64,000 nt of DNA, taken from positions 1,674,001-1,738,000 of the forward strand of contig JAYKYS010000005.1 in the NCBI GenBank assembly GCA_036924285.1, in the 5' to 3' direction. A model generated the notes under the pieces. It was not told the DNA's origin. It made no database searches and worked only from the letters and a program-made list of their open reading frames with translations. The DNA comes from Asterella californica (taxonomy: Eukaryota; Streptophyta; Marchantiopsida; Marchantiales; Aytoniaceae). The position numbers and the translations under genes are program-made. Below, in pieces: positions 20,105 to 33,108 of the stretch. The first letter of the stretch is position 1. Every line of letters starts with the position of its first letter.

Positions 20105-20116
20105 TGGTATCAGAGC
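20105..20116 (+). other. Copia primer-binding site (initiator tRNA-Met type)
   Basis: TGGTATCAGAGC is the classical plant Ty1/copia minus-strand primer site. It fixes the 5' end of the internal region of the copia remnant to the right. Confidence 0.85.
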
Positions 20117-20273
20117 TTCGGGTTGTTATTTTCTCAGCACAATAACGTAACGTTCAGGTAGATCCTAGGCATAGACGAAGGAGCAATCAAGAGAAGCCTT
20201 GATTGCTAAGTGCGGAGGATGCTCCTCATCGCAGCGCTCAATAGAACCGTAGTAGTTCAACGACAGATCTGCG

Positions 20274-21760
20274 ATGACGAACACGTTCAGCACGAAAGAT
20301 TAAGCAAAGTTTGATGGGATGTATTTTACATACTGTAAGCATTAGATGAAGCTCTAGTTAGACGCGGAAGGCGTCCTTGGAATAGTCGATGGCAGTGTAC
20401 CTCGACCAATTATCACTACCGACAATCTTCTATCTATGACGAGAGCAGGCAGCATCACGGAGTGGGATCGTCAGAGCAAGAAAGTTACGGCAATAAATAA
20501 GTATTGCACGAACATTGCACTGATCACATTATTTCTTCCATCCTTTCTCCTGTAATTGGAAGTGCAAGTGAAGCTAGAGCTCTGATCTAGCACTTCTCTT
20601 GGAAAATAGTACCTATAAAGCAAATGCCTCCAAGGAAATTGGCTCTAGCTTACTCATTAGATAAACATCATTGTACTCATTGTTGATAAATGTCCCGTTG
20701 TTGAGAACACTATACCAGTCCCCAGATTCATATCAGTAAAGAGTAAAGGCCTAGAAGTAATAAACAAGGACAGATACGACTAATGTTCTAGAGGTTTTGT
20801 CATCAAAAGGGCTTTAAACTCACTCATTTTGTTTGTAAACGAAGAGCAGCTCAAACGCTTCATAGAGCAACTACTTATACTCATGGGCAGCATGTCTGAT
20901 AGCTATCATATGTTCTTACAAGAGACGAGATGCAATACCAACTTGATGTTGCAAGATCTCATCTCCTTTTTTCTTACTGAAGAAACCTTCCGTTGGAGGA
21001 TGCAACACAAACCTTCAACTGTATTATTTGGAGGAAAGAGGCAACCATCCAAGCAAGGCAAGAACAGCAACCGTTCCGGATAGAATCAGTCTAAGAAGCA
21101 GCTACTAGACTCCATCATTCAGTATTTTGGGTGCAATTTGACTAGACATCACGTCTAGAATTGCCCCAATCAAGCTTCCAGCAGTAGCACTCCGACTAAT
21201 TAGTTTCAGCAGCAAGGCGGCAATCAAAACCAAAATCAGCGTTCTCGCAATCAGAAAAACTGTCAGCGTAACAACAACAACAACACAAAGCACATACTGA
21301 TGACTCAACTTCCAAGGAGTTTACATCTCGAGTCGTGGACCACCACTGATATGTCGACATTGATGTCACTCATCATATGACATACGACCGGAATCAATTT
21401 TGTAACTACACTAAACGAAAAATTGCTCTTCAAGATCATATTCTCTGGGGTGATGACACCACACTCCAAGTTGAAGATCACAGTGACGTTGAAGTCAAAC
21501 TCCTCAACGGCAAAAATATATTAATTAAGGACATTTTGCACATCTGCGCACTATGAAAGAATCTATTTTCAGCTCGAATGTTTGATTCTAAGAATAGATG
21601 GTGTATAATCGATAACGGTGCTTGCTATTTAGAGAATAACAATAGATGTCCAATTATCTCATGTCCACTAAGCAACGATCTTTACTTGCTGGACTCAGCT
21701 GTTATTCTTGCGCACATTTTAAATCTCTTGCAAGCACACCATGCACAACTGAAAGCAGAG
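20274..21760 (+). pseudogene. gag: Copia gag and protease region
   Basis: A start MTNTFSTKD followed by a degenerate gag ('AKFDGMYFTY'). A longer open piece at 20829-21083 (LILMGSMSDSYHMFLQETR...TVLFGGKR) matches the gag of the copia at 63 kb. Around 21330-21700 come traces of the protease and pre-integrase region (ILHI, ARMFDSKNRWCIIDNGACYLE, SNDLYLLDSAVI). Many stops. It is truncated before integrase. Confidence 0.72.
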
Positions 21761-22789
21761 CACTCTCAATCCTTGCTACCAACAATGCTCTCTGAAACCT
21801 CCTCTAAGAAGAGATTGGGAGTCTCAAAAGTGGTCGTGATGATCGATCAATCAACTGTGATCGATTACATCTTATCCTATCCTTGCACCCTTCACGCAGT
21901 CTGCACCTCCACCAAACACAATCGCACTCAGTTCTCGGTCTCTCATTCGTCGCAACCACAGACCGTCAACTATCCACGACCTGGAACGAGATTGACCACA
22001 AAGGTCAATCATCTCCCAAAAAGGCACCTCCAGGTGCTCACTCCCTTATATGGAAGTGCTCAACAGAACGTCGCACTATACGGGCATGCCTTTCACTAGT
22101 GAGCACAGATCGCCCTCGTGACGATCCGTGCCCTTATATCTAAGATGCGTCTGTCAATCTAGAATTCTCTCTAATTGACAGGCCTCCCAATGGAAAGACG
22201 ACATCTCTCACATTTAGCGAATAAGGGGCACCAAGTCCCTCCTTTTTTTCGGAGGGGTTGGACCTAACCTTGGAGGTCACGCCTCCTCGATCTATTGGTG
22301 CGTCCTTCCAAGATCAGGGTACTGCTCCGATCTCGAAAGTGCACACTCCTCGGGCAGCAAGCCTCCTCCTCCTACCCCTTTGCAAACGAAGGAAGCGGTG
22401 ACTCCCTCCTCCTTCTGCGGAGGGACCCCTTACTCCAAGTAGCTAGGAGGCTCGCTCCCCAAGGGAGTCAACCCACGACTCTCAGACTCTAAGAGGGACT
22501 GAAAATCTCTCTCTTCTTAGACCCTCCTCCTTCGAGAGATCTCCGAGAGCAACAGAGCCTTTGGAACGAGTAAAACTCCTCTTGGTTAACTCGTCCTCTC
22601 CTCTTCTACTTAGTAAAAGAGAGTCTGAGGCTCGATGAATGTGTAAAACTCTTTGAAGATGCCTCCATGACACTATAACGTTGATCTTGAAGACATGCAT
22701 CAATAAGAAACGTGCTCTAATTGTGACTTTGAGACCAGTCTTTATGGAGCCCAACTCCTATCATCAACTTCACTTACCATGCAAACACA
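21761..22789. other. Unassigned stretch, C/T-rich
   Basis: No domain is recognised in any frame. It contains many CCTCC and GGAGG words between 22230 and 22560 and short open frames without homology I can see. It could be the decayed end of an element next to the inverted repeat fragment that follows. Confidence 0.4.
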
Positions 22790-23330
22790 ACAGTCCGATC
22801 TACGTATGATCTTCTCCTATGCGTAGATAAGGACTCCTTGATCGCATAAGCACCAAGAACGAAGTGCTTGGCTCACCGATCGTAAATAACAACTCAACTT
22901 CAAATCGCATGCGAACAAAAAACTGACGTAAGCGCTCCCTGCGAATCAATTTTCTTCACATCTCTCAAATTGCCCAATAAAACTTCATATCGTCTTCAAT
23001 TTCTTGAAGAACTCGGCATTCTTATCCCGATGGATCCAAGGATAGTAAGTTTGGACTCCGGAACGATCCGTACGGTCCATCTCTCCTCCACATATCATTG
23101 AAGCACTCCAAATCCTCTTCTCTATGTTTCAATTTCTCCCAGAACACACTCTCCGATCCGCTTCTTCACGAACCGTCTTAACCAATGCGTAGCCTGCACA
23201 GATCTGAACCGAATGATGCCTTGCACGCTTGCATTAGATCTCTTAATCTCACGAAATATTCACCGACATGTCACAAATACAAGCTAACCCCTTAAACTAC
23301 CCCTTCATGTCAATCGTAGTGCATGAAGTT
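22790..23330 (-). repeat. Inverted, diverged fragment of the 2-kb element
   Basis: In reverse complement it follows 42650-43110 of the 2-kb element at 41948-43976: shared blocks include the segment around GGAGTCTTCATCTACTC, the GGTGAGCCAAG block, and the tract on GACGGATCGG. It is more diverged than the copy at 58394-60412 and lacks recognisable ends. Confidence 0.6.
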
Positions 23331-25496
23331 TTCTCCATATTATGATCAAGCAACCCCCTTGCACCCTTAGTATAGCATCGAGAACCGCAATTACACAATC
23401 AGCATCGGTAAGCTAGGGTCTTTTTTGATATTTTCATCTTTTGACTTCATAACGTCACCATTAAGCGTCCAAATGAAATAAATGAAGTGTCTTTCGGAAC
23501 TTAACAATTAGCTCTACCACTTGATGTAATGAAAGTAGAGATCCGAAATAGATCAAAAAAGTCATTATTTCTCTCCATGAGAGTCTTTAGAATAAAAATA
23601 TAGAACCTCAAAATATGATTTTCAAGTAGGACCCGTCAACAGAACACTCAAGATTCAACGAGGAACTTTTTAACAACAGAGTATCTCTCCTTGGGCTGGA
23701 AAGCACAATGAGCCTAACCCTTCTCACTTCTTCTTGCCTTTTCCTTGAAACCCCTTCGTCTTATTCGTAAAGGAGAGACAAAGAGACCGATTATTTGTCG
23801 AAAAGTGCAGTAAAAGCTCCATAGGACAGGTCTAAGAAGCAGAGTAACCACATGACCAACTGAAAGCCATCTTCGGAGAACATATTGTTAACGACAGCCC
23901 CCTACAGTGTATTATGGGCTGTAATGGTCTTCCTGGAGACGGGAGCGGAGAAGCCCATAACCCACTCTTCTGCATACGCCCCTTCAGCGTAAGTCACTTT
24001 TCAAAAAAGTTCTCAAATTGTTATTCAAGTGCACACGGGCTTCTCAGTAAGAACACACGCGCTTGAAGATCGATAAATTCTGGTTTAACGACAAGAAATG
24101 CACGCGAAGAGAGCGAGATACCTTTTGCAAAATGCTTGACGTTGAAGGGGCGTAAAGGTCGATGTACCAAGAGACATTCAAGTGGAGGAGGAGCAAGGTG
24201 ATATTGGGTACGTGACAGTCCCAAGAGACAAAAGCTAGATGAATGTTCATAGGGAGCAGAGCTAGAATCTAGAGTTTCAAGCTCCAGTTACTATATCTTC
24301 TCTAAAACAGTGTGAATGCAGTGACGAATGTGGTTGTGATCCGTTGCTTCTGCCGCTCTTTACATGCAACGGATTGAATCAACGTGGATTGGACCGTTCT
24401 TGGCGACAGCCTCACGTTGAAAAGTTTCAGTCTGATGTGATATGCAAGTAACTTTCTGAGAGAAGTGATCAGCAAAGATCACTAAAACGGCGAAGAAGAT
24501 GAAAAGTTCCAAAAATTCACAGATGAGTACTAACTCATCGAGAAAATGCTTCTTCTTCTAATCTCTTTCCTAGAGTTTCATTCTCCTCTAATGAATAACT
24601 TCAGTGGAATGAATTACAATATATGAAAAACGCAAATACATATGGTCTTGATAAAAGAAGAATGATAGAGAGTGGTTTCTGCTACTGAAAGTAAACAGCT
24701 ACAATTGAGTCAGCTTGAAACTGGAATTATCAAAGACAATAAAACAAAGTGCAAACATAATTATATTAAATATCTCTGAAAAACATACACACCTGGTCCA
24801 TGTTAAGCTTTATGGTTTGGAAACATCTAAGGAAATATGAGACTCATCAGAAAATAACTTTCAAATCTTGTCAAAAGCATAATTACTATAGTTGAATAGT
24901 GCAATATATGCATTCAACTGAACAAGGAAGATAACCTAACTGGAACATGTAAAACAATTCTAGTCTCTGGCTGGTTTGGGTAAGTCACTAGATGTCAAAT
25001 CTAGTACCCTAACTCTAATGAATTCAACAAACACAGCTATAGTCTATTTTAGGATAAGAATATCTTTAGTGTTCAACAAACACTCACTTTAAAAATAGGT
25101 TCATAAATATCTTATTTCAACAAGAAAACATCTTGCACAATCACAAACATAAGCAAGTAATAACGTAAGCTTTTCCACAAATGCACCTTAAAGTTTTCTC
25201 AATTAAGTCAATAGGTTTAAAAGTTCAACAAATTTAAGCAATACTTTAGGAATATAATCAACTAAATTTAATGAAAACATGAGTCATTCAAAAAGCTTTT
25301 ACATGAAGATGTTATTATCGCAAAGTTTAAACATCATATAAGAAAATGTAAGATAAAATTAAGCGACGTTAAAATCTATTTCTGTTATAATTGAGAAAGA
25401 AGTGTATTTGTTGAAAAGCTTGTGTTGTTACATTTTGTCTTTTTCTACGATTCTGCAAAATAGCTTCATGTTCAAGTAAGATATTAATGATTGTTT
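23331..25496. other. AT-rich stretch with no gene seen
   Basis: No frame with a recognisable domain, no RNA gene and no clear element end was found. Composition becomes strongly AT-rich after 24550. Confidence 0.5.
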
Positions 25497-25506
25497 CTAA
25501 AGGGAG

Positions 25507-25824
25507 CAGAAATCTAATTAGTCAGCCCCCTCCAGCAATTTCACGACTCTGTCAACCTCGACAGTTCAGAAGTTTCTTTGTCAACCCCCGGACCTGAAAT
25601 TACCAGTAAGAGTAAGGCGTATCAACCAGTAGTAGGTAATATGGCTAGTAGAAGAATATATCGCAGCAGATTTTTGCACTAAGGTTCTTCTAACACTTTT
25701 ATGTTAAGAACATCATAAGAACTTTCCTGGTACATCTTACGTAGAGGTTGACAAAGAAACTTCTGATTGTTAGGATTGATAGAGTCGTGAAATCGCTGGA
25801 AGGGGCTGACTAAGTAGATTTCTG
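25507..25824. mobile_element. Foldback/MITE element with ~80-bp terminal inverted repeats
   Basis: The left arm 25507-25586 and right arm 25746-25824 are imperfect inverted repeats, starting CAGAAATCT and ending AGATTTCTG. The element is 318 bp and non-coding. It is flanked by the direct repeat CTAAAGGGAG (25497-25506 and 25825-25834). The duplication can be read as 8 to 10 bp, depending on where the arm is taken to end, which suits a Mutator-like or hAT-like non-autonomous element. Long arms favour Mutator-like. Confidence 0.82.
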
Positions 25825-25834
25825 CTAAAGGGAG

Positions 25835-27959
25835 TGTTTGTTCAACATTAAAAACAGTTTTTATACTAAAGGAAGTGTCTGGTTGAATTTATAGAGCACT
25901 AAATTTGTCATCTAGTGGTTTACCTAAAGGCCTAAACCAACAATTGTTGAATAAGAGATCGTTGTTATAGATAGTTTTTCTTCTTTGTTCATTTTGAGTG
26001 CATGAATTTTACTTTTTAATTGCAGGAATCTGATCTTTGACGACATTGGAAACTTTTCTTTCCAGTAGGTCCCACACTTCCATAGATGTTTCCAAACCAT
26101 AAACATGATGTATATTATCGTTCAGAAGTGTTTTTATATGTTTGCTATGACTTTGTTATCTTTCATGTCCGACCTTAAAGATGTTGCACTTGTAACTGGT
26201 TTAGTTTCGCTACTAGAAACGACTCTCTAGTATTCTTCTTTTATCCAAACCATCTCCATTTGCATCCTCCATATGTTATAATTCATTCTGTTGAATTTAT
26301 TCATTAGAGCTTTGAGGAGAATGAGAACTTTGAGAAGGAGGACAAGGAAAGAAGTCGTTTTCTCGAGTGGTGATCGAATGACTTGGACAGATCATCGTGA
26401 CATTGAGGTGACGATGTGAGTGCATACATTTGAGCCATTTTCTGATCTTAGACAACATATGAGCTAAAAACGATCTCATGTATGACTTAAAATAAACCAT
26501 AATGACCATTCTCGATCAAGAATAGTCTTTTGAATAGGATGATAATTTTCAGTTAGAAATATTAAATAAAGATTTTTGGGAGAATAATCATTGTCAGTCG
26601 GTGTGATTTTAGCCAAATAAACTCATATTTGATGTGCAAGTAGCATACAATGAGGACTACCTACAAAAATAATAATCAACAAAAACCAAGGTTAGTTGGT
26701 GACATAATGTATCTCAGAGCTAGCAAAGAATTATCTATCCATCAAGTCTACAAGAGAAAATTAGATGCTAGTCTAAGTGGTTTTATGAGAGTGCCTTCTA
26801 ATTCGAATATGGTGTAAACATATAGAAAAGTTAGTCTCCGTACTTGAAAGCACGTCAATCCGACATGTATACAAAGAGCAATTGATTTCAGAAGTGAAGG
26901 AGGTAGAAAATGTAATGAGTTTTATCTTTCTCTGAACAAACTTGAAATTGCATGTCAGATTTTCTAGACGCTCCAAAACCCTAACTCAATATTTTAGGCA
27001 TCTCCAAGTCAAATTTTTGATGTGACTAAAAAACTTGGCCAAATATTATGAATCAAAACAAAAAAACTTAAATTAGAGATTATTCTCAAGAGAATAATCA
27101 TCATCAATCGTAGTGGTTTCAACCAAATGAGCTAATATTTGATGCGTGATATCGCACCTCTCTTAAGGCAAAAAGAAGTTTCAAATTTTATAGCGTTTAT
27201 GACAAGTGATTTTATGCATTTATGCATTTTATAATATATACATTTTATGACCAATGATTGACAAAGAGGACGAAAAACAATGTAAATAGCGTTAAGATAT
27301 CTTGAGAACGGAGAGGACAATGGATCAATGTTGTATTTGTTGTTGTAATTTGTTTCTAATTATAAGTAATATTTAAATTAGAAATTATTTTTTTTGTTAT
27401 TCATGAATAACCATGTGTAAAAGGATATTGGGAGTAATTGGTAACACGTTGTTGTAACAAGAGAATTTTATTATGAGAAAAAACGAACCTATGGTACATG
27501 ACTGCACCTTCTATTGTTGAGAGGAGGACTTCCTTTTCTGACACAACCCTCAATGAACTAAAAAAGTGTTACTATTCTGATCTTCCAGAGAGAGATACAC
27601 GCATATCTTTAAAGATTGAGCAGATTGAAAACTTCTTGATCCAAAATATAGAAGCAACAATTTCTTGATTTAGGAATAGATCTCTTGCGTATGCTGAAGT
27701 TCACAATGAACTAAGAAACCGATTTTATGAACTGAGAGGAGAAGTTTCCACAGTGAATTGAGAGGAATTTTGTTTCTCAACTAGCTAAGAGACCCTTTTT
27801 TTTCTTATATCTTGTTCTATGTGCTCCAATCCTAGTTTCTTTAGCGAGCAAGACGTCCGGACTGCATCGTGAAGCACTTGTGCTTTAAATGTTCCTCACG
27901 TTGAGAAAAGAAAGCGCTTTAGCTTTTTGAAGTAAGTACCACACTAGCCTAGTTTCGTT
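25835..27959. other. AT-rich stretch with no gene seen
   Basis: No supported gene. Short open frames are AT-rich and show no domain. A short stretch near 27560-27720 looks protein-like in codon pattern (ERDTRISLKIEQIENFL) but is too short and broken to assign. Confidence 0.5.
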
Positions 27960-28454
27960 GACGTAAATATGTCTGAGCTGCTGAAACTGCAGCGGAAACT
28001 TAGGACCAAAGTGAGAGTTTATAGAATGCCGAAAGTAAAATGTTATAGTATCTCATCATCTTCTAACCCCATAGCTTCATAGAATAAGGTCAGATGGATC
28101 TCATTGTAGTCTCATTAGACAATTAATGTCTCAATTCATCACCTTAGAAAGTTTAAGCTCAAATGGATCTTCAAACACAAACTTATGATGAAAACATCTT
28201 CAAGAGCGTCGTTTTATCTTTTCATAGACTTGAGTCAAGGACTTTTCCAGACTTACTGTAATTTGCTTATTCAAAGTGGTAAGTCAAACATTGAACTACG
28301 TCCGAGTTTTTGGAGCAATCCAAAGTGGAAAGTCAAGTTCAATACCTATCGTCTTCCGAGTCCCATAGCTTGTGTAGGAAGTTCAGTTGGTCTCATTAGG
28401 AAGATAAGACCTCAATCCATGACCCTGTGAAGTTTGAGCTCAAGTGGAGCTCTG
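27960..28454 (-). repeat. Satellite-like ~280-bp tandem repeat, inverted relative to 30777-31250
   Basis: Blocks such as the one around AAGCTCAAATGG recur at 28147 and 28429, about 282 bp apart. Its reverse complement aligns with 30777-31250, for example around CATAAGTTTGTG. It ends where family C reverse-transcriptase sequence starts. Confidence 0.55.
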
Positions 28455-29041
28455 ATGCGTTTGGAAGACACCTCACTCTGTCAAGTATCAAATCTCGTTT
28501 TGGAATGTTAGAGATTGTGATGGTGGATCATTTGTGTGGTACTTTTGGAAGGCGGCCGAACCTAGAGAAGGTAGATGTTATAACAAGGATAGCAGACTGT
28601 ATCAACATCACTGAGGTTCGACGACTGTGTGTTCTTTCGCGTGAGTATTCGTCATTATGCACACATTGCCGAGCCTCTGTATGCACTTCTGAGAAAAGAG
28701 AAAAGGTTTACTTGATTGCAAGAACATCATGAGACGATGGAGTAGCTGAAAGAGATTCTGAAGTCTCCACATGTACTAAGGAGGCTTAACTACGAGAGCG
28801 AGAGACCTGTGGTACTTATTGTTGATACAAGTCCAAAGGCGATTGGATGGGCAGTTGGTCAAGAAGATGCAGATGGTGTACGATTTGTTTCTAGGTTTGG
28901 AGCTCGAATCTTAACAGACAGACAACATAACTATCCTCAAGTGAAGCGTGAGTTGTGAGGAGCAGTTACTGTCATGAAGGTAGATCGAGAGTGCTTGATA
29001 GGAGCTCGTGTGATATTAGAAACAGATTGTTTGCCTTTGCA
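28455..29041 (+). pseudogene. pol: Family C gypsy RT C-terminus and RNase H fragment
   Basis: Frames read HLTLSSIKSRFG, VDHLCGTFGRRPNLEKV and then RNase H with VVLIVDTSPKAIGWAVG. It ends in LETDCLPL exactly where family P sequence begins. The continuation (LLMIANCSTPD) is found at 45605. It carries the same TGA stop after the REL block as family A. Confidence 0.8.
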
Positions 29042-30277
29042 GTTACACCTCTTATCGATTATGGGATTGGGTTACCATTGAAGCTTAGATTTTATGGGAT
29101 CCTCACCGTTGATTGTACGTCATCACCGATATTTGTGATGATGATGGAGCACTTCTCCAAGTGGATTGAGTTGGTGACATTACCAGACAAGAAGAGTGAA
29201 GAGACAACATATGCGTTCTTAGATGGAGTGTTGAGTGATTTTGGAGCACTAGCTGAAGTATTGACGGACAAAGGTACAAAGTTTCTTGGTGAGTTTCAGG
29301 TCTTGTTTGATCAAGTGCTTATTGATCATCGATCTACATCTCGAGATCATCCTGAGGCGGATGGTTTGACGGAGAGGGTTGTTCAAACAATAAAGAGAGG
29401 ATTGCGCAAGTATGGGTTGCAGAAGGGCCACTTGAAAACTGCGATGTACAGTTACTATGGTTGGATATGGACTATCGGCTTAATCGGCAAGCGTCTTTGG
29501 TTTTCTTTTCAGCATATTTTCTGTTGTATGATCCAGATCCAGATCTATCTTTGATCATTCGTCGTGATTTTGCTGAGGTGTTGAACCTTGATGATCCGGA
29601 TAGTGGATGAGAGCATGTTCTCAACGAGCCGAGATATTTCGGAGAGTTATGCTTATGACTTTTGAGAACCTAGCGATTGCTAAACATAAAGACACGATAC
29701 GATATGATATTCGTGGAGGAGGTTATTGGTCATCGATTCATAAGTTTTATCCTGACGATTATATTTATCTAAAGTAGATTGCATTGATGACGTTGGATGT
29801 GACCACATGACACATTATTTTACTGAGGTGTTACCTTCTGGAGTACTCACGTAGAGGACTGTGATGGTGTTGTTTGGAAGGACCATGTGCGTAATTGTGC
29901 ACCATGTCATCTTCTAAACATCGATGGTATCAATGACCCAAGCTTAGCAGTTATACGCGTGGGCTTGAGGTGTATGTTGTGAGGGTCTGCTGGTGGAGCA
30001 GCCCGTATATTGGTGTGTGATGGTTGTTCCAGACGTTGACACATATCGTGTTTGACTCCACATCTCAATGTCATTCTTATTGGATGGTGAGTTTAGAAGG
30101 ATGTATATAATCGAAATAGCCGATTAGATCTTTGCGTGGTATGGATTGTAGACATGCGATTAATGATGGGATGATGTAGCATTTTTTATCTTTGTACTCA
30201 TGAAGATGTATATCACGTAGTTGAGATATGGGGCTATCTGGAGTTAGAAGACCTAATCGTCAGTTAGGAGACGATTG
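29042..30277 (+). pseudogene. pol: Family P integrase core and PHD remnant
   Basis: Integrase core with D in VLTDKGTKFLGEF and E in HPEADGLTERVVQ; the first core aspartate is in SLDF in a shifted frame. Numerous stops. The PHD remnant at 29940-30100 keeps LVCDGC but has lost the first CxxC to a stop (TGT to TGA) and other positions. It lies directly before an LTR. Confidence 0.78.
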
Positions 30278-30776
30278 CGGTACACTTGTGTATGTGTATG
30301 ACATCATCCATGTGTTATGTGTATGTGTGATGTATCTCTGACAGTGATGTATGTTGTGTAGCGATATGTATGCGCACGACAGCTGTCACGTCAGTTTAGC
30401 ACCTCGGCTAGGTTGATCGAATGCGTAGTGACTAGTCCCGGTATGACCGGTAGTGCCGTTAAGACGGATTCTTGGGCTAGCCTCACTAGGGGTAAGATAA
30501 GACTTGTAAGCTTTAGTTCTTCGAGTTGAGCCTTCAAGCTCCTGGCTATGATCGATAATCTTGGTGAGCATAATCTGGATTCTCTGATGCACATCATGGA
30601 TTTGGCTCGACTTTAGTGTTTGTGTAGTGTCGATTGGCATGGTGGAGTGAGTACAGATCATTTATTATTGTGATACACGTGTGTATGTGTATATGACATC
30701 TTCCATGTGTTATTTGTATGTGTGATGTATCTCTGACAACGATGTATGTTGTGTAACGATGTGTATGCGCACGACA
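30278..30776 (+). repeat. Family P 3' LTR, second copy
   Basis: 499 bp with the same build as 17658-18163: direct repeats 30278-30381 and 30671-30776 around a diverged core. It ends ACGACA and is followed by satellite sequence. Confidence 0.7.
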
Positions 30777-31250
30777 AAATAGTGTTTAAGCATCCAAAAA
30801 CTGACAAGTTTGTACTAAAACTTTCCACTTTGGACTGATTGGGAAACTTGGATTTATGTTCGATGTTAGCTTATCAATTTGAGTAAGTAGACCAAGTAGG
30901 TCCGTTAAGCTTTTGAACTAAGATACATAGAAGAGAAAAGAAAGTATCGAAAGTATTTTGGCCATAAGTTTGTGCTTGGAGCTCCATTTTGATTCAAGTT
31001 TCACAATATGGGAAATTGATACCTTATCTTTCCAATGGGACTTAAATTAGGTCCATTTGAGCTTCCATCACAAAGCTATGGTGTCTAAACAAGTATCAAA
31101 ATTTTCCATTTTGGTCTGCTTTAGGAAACTCATACCTAGGTGAGATGTTTACTTATCACTTTGGATATGTAGGCTTAGTAGGTCTATGAAAGACTGGATC
31201 CATGAAAGATAAAAAATGCTCTTGAAAATAGTTTGGCCATAAGTTTGTAC
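30777..31250 (+). repeat. Satellite-like ~275-bp tandem repeat
   Basis: GGCCATAAGTTTGT recurs at 30960 and 31235, 275 bp apart, with matching sequence around it, so about 1.7 units are present. It abuts the broken end of a family C reverse transcriptase at 31251. Confidence 0.6.
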
Positions 31251-32322
31251 TCTCCACATCTCGAATGTGGTCTACAACGAACTTTTTGCAACCATCAGAA
31301 ATCACAACTTTCTCCTTGTCCTCCACTCGGATAGCCTTTCATGGGAATATCATCCAGAAATGAGATATACAAACTCTCGTAACACCTTATGCATTGCGCC
31401 ATAGATGGTTCAAGAATATCCATCCATATCCTCTCCTTCAGTAACTCAATGACCTTCGGTAGCAAGGCACGAGGGACTAGAATCGGCTTCAAGTCCCAAG
31501 GTACGTGAAGAACATTGAAAATAACCATCGGAGCTATCACACTAGGATCCACACAACCAATCTCCTTAGTTGGGAAAGAAAATGCCTTACCATGACTAAC
31601 TATCTGCTCGAAAGTTCGTTTCTCTACTTCAGTCTAGAAGCCACCCCTCTTATCTAGAGCTGCTCGAGTGTCTCTTGAGTAAACTTGTGTCCTACTTGTG
31701 TAGGATCTCTAAGTACAGGCTCAGCGGTTGCTAACTCCATCTGCTGTCGTGAATCAACAAATAAGTGAGCCGTCATTGGTTTCACCTTCTTCGCTACTAT
31801 TTTCTATTTTGTGTGCACCTCTACTTCTTGACGAGAGCCACACCAGCAGATTGCATCCTTCCATCCACTCTCTAGTCTCGGATGAGGACGAGATTGTAAG
31901 CACGAGACACTAATAGACTTTACGAGAGTGGATGGGGATCACCACCCTTCCTCTCATCTGCTCCATCAACTTATCTACATCATCCAGCCAACGAACAAAA
32001 GACTGTACACTTACAAACTCCTCGTAAACACCAGAAATCATCTCATCTTCATTCAGATCTCCTGTACATCGCAGATTTGTTGTATACTTCTCTATATGCC
32101 TTCTACTCTTCTTAGTCAGATCCTCTACTCGTGTGAACTCACTCCAATCATCAGAACTGAAAGTCATCAAACCAGATTTCCAACTATGTACAATATAGTT
32201 GTTCTCAGAATCTTGAGCAACCTCTTTGTCAGCCTCCTGTGATCTCTCAGGCTGCTCAAGCAGGATCATAGTAGTAGCAGATCCATCACTCTTGGTATCT
32301 CATCCTACAAGAGTGGTTTCTG
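31251..32322 (-). pseudogene. pol: Family C (copy C1) pol N-terminus and RT, broken at a satellite
   Basis: Frames at 31910-32269 carry the pol N-terminal region and 31295-31552 the RT start (MDPSVIAPMVIFNVLHVPWDL), ending with FLDDIPMKG and, in another frame, the block before RDVE. There is an internal deletion before FLDD and there are several stops. RT stops at the satellite junction. The sequence that should follow appears inverted at 28455. Confidence 0.78.
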
Positions 32323-32329
32323 AAAACCC
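32287..32329 (-). promoter_or_regulatory. Predicted -1 frameshift signal of copy C1
   Basis: Slippery GGGTTTT at 32329-32323 in the gag-pro frame, 7-nt spacer, then a perfect 8-bp stem CACTCTTG / CAAGAGTG with a 13-nt loop. Same position and layout as in family A, but with a different stem sequence. Confidence 0.7.
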
Positions 32330-33108
32330 TTACTACTATAGATAGGAGAATCTCTCAAAGTCTGTCGATTTCGTTCGTGGTTCATATGAATGATCAGAAA
32401 CTGCACAAAACATCTATCATCTAGACTACGGATCCTAGCATAATGAGACCCGTCATCCATTACCTTGGTCTCCATTCGAACTACAGTGATATAAGGTTGA
32501 CCAAGAATCATAAGATATGAAGCAGAAGACTACACAAAGAAGTGTTGATCTACCTCCACATCACCTAACTTCACCCTCACGTTAGGACAAGCGCCGTATA
32601 ACTCACCCTTCTGGTTGTTTGCAGCACATAACACCCAACCATGGTTCAGTTTGATAGGTCACTGACCTCTTTCATACACCTCCCGTGACATGATCTTGAT
32701 CTCAGATCCGTGATAAACTAAAGCAACAACAGATTTAGATAGGCTTCCAAGGCAAACTCGTGTAGCGGTTGTAGCACGAGCATAGTGTCTCTTCTTGAAG
32801 TCACTATCAGTAGATGGACTCTCCTCGCCAGCTTCTTCATCGTCGAAGTCAATAGTGTTCATATCAGCAACCAACGCTTCTTGTTGGTACCTCGTGTCAT
32901 TAACCTCCTGAAAATGCACCTTCCTGAATTCTGCATCATTCACAAAAGCTCCTACCACCTCTATCATCTGACTTTCTACTTGTTTAGACATCACTTGTCT
33001 CTTTCGTTTGATGATGTCAATGATCTGTTCGTGAAACTCTCTCTTTGCAATACCAAGAGCTTCTCGAAGAGAAAACTCGATTCGCACATCCAGTATTCTC
33101 TGCTCCAA
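32305..33108 (-). pseudogene. gag-pro: Copy C1 protease region
   Basis: The active-site loop appears as ALVYHGSEI (the aspartate replaced by tyrosine, so inactive). The later strand and the block MILGQPYITVVRMETKVM follow, aligned with family A. The linker before it has the ILDVRIEFSLREALGIAKREFHE helix shared by all family A/C gag C-termini. Confidence 0.78.

Noticed and set aside
22482..22754. Possible gene on the minus strand
   Set aside because: Ninety-residue frame in C/T-rich sequence with no motif and no neighbours that support it.
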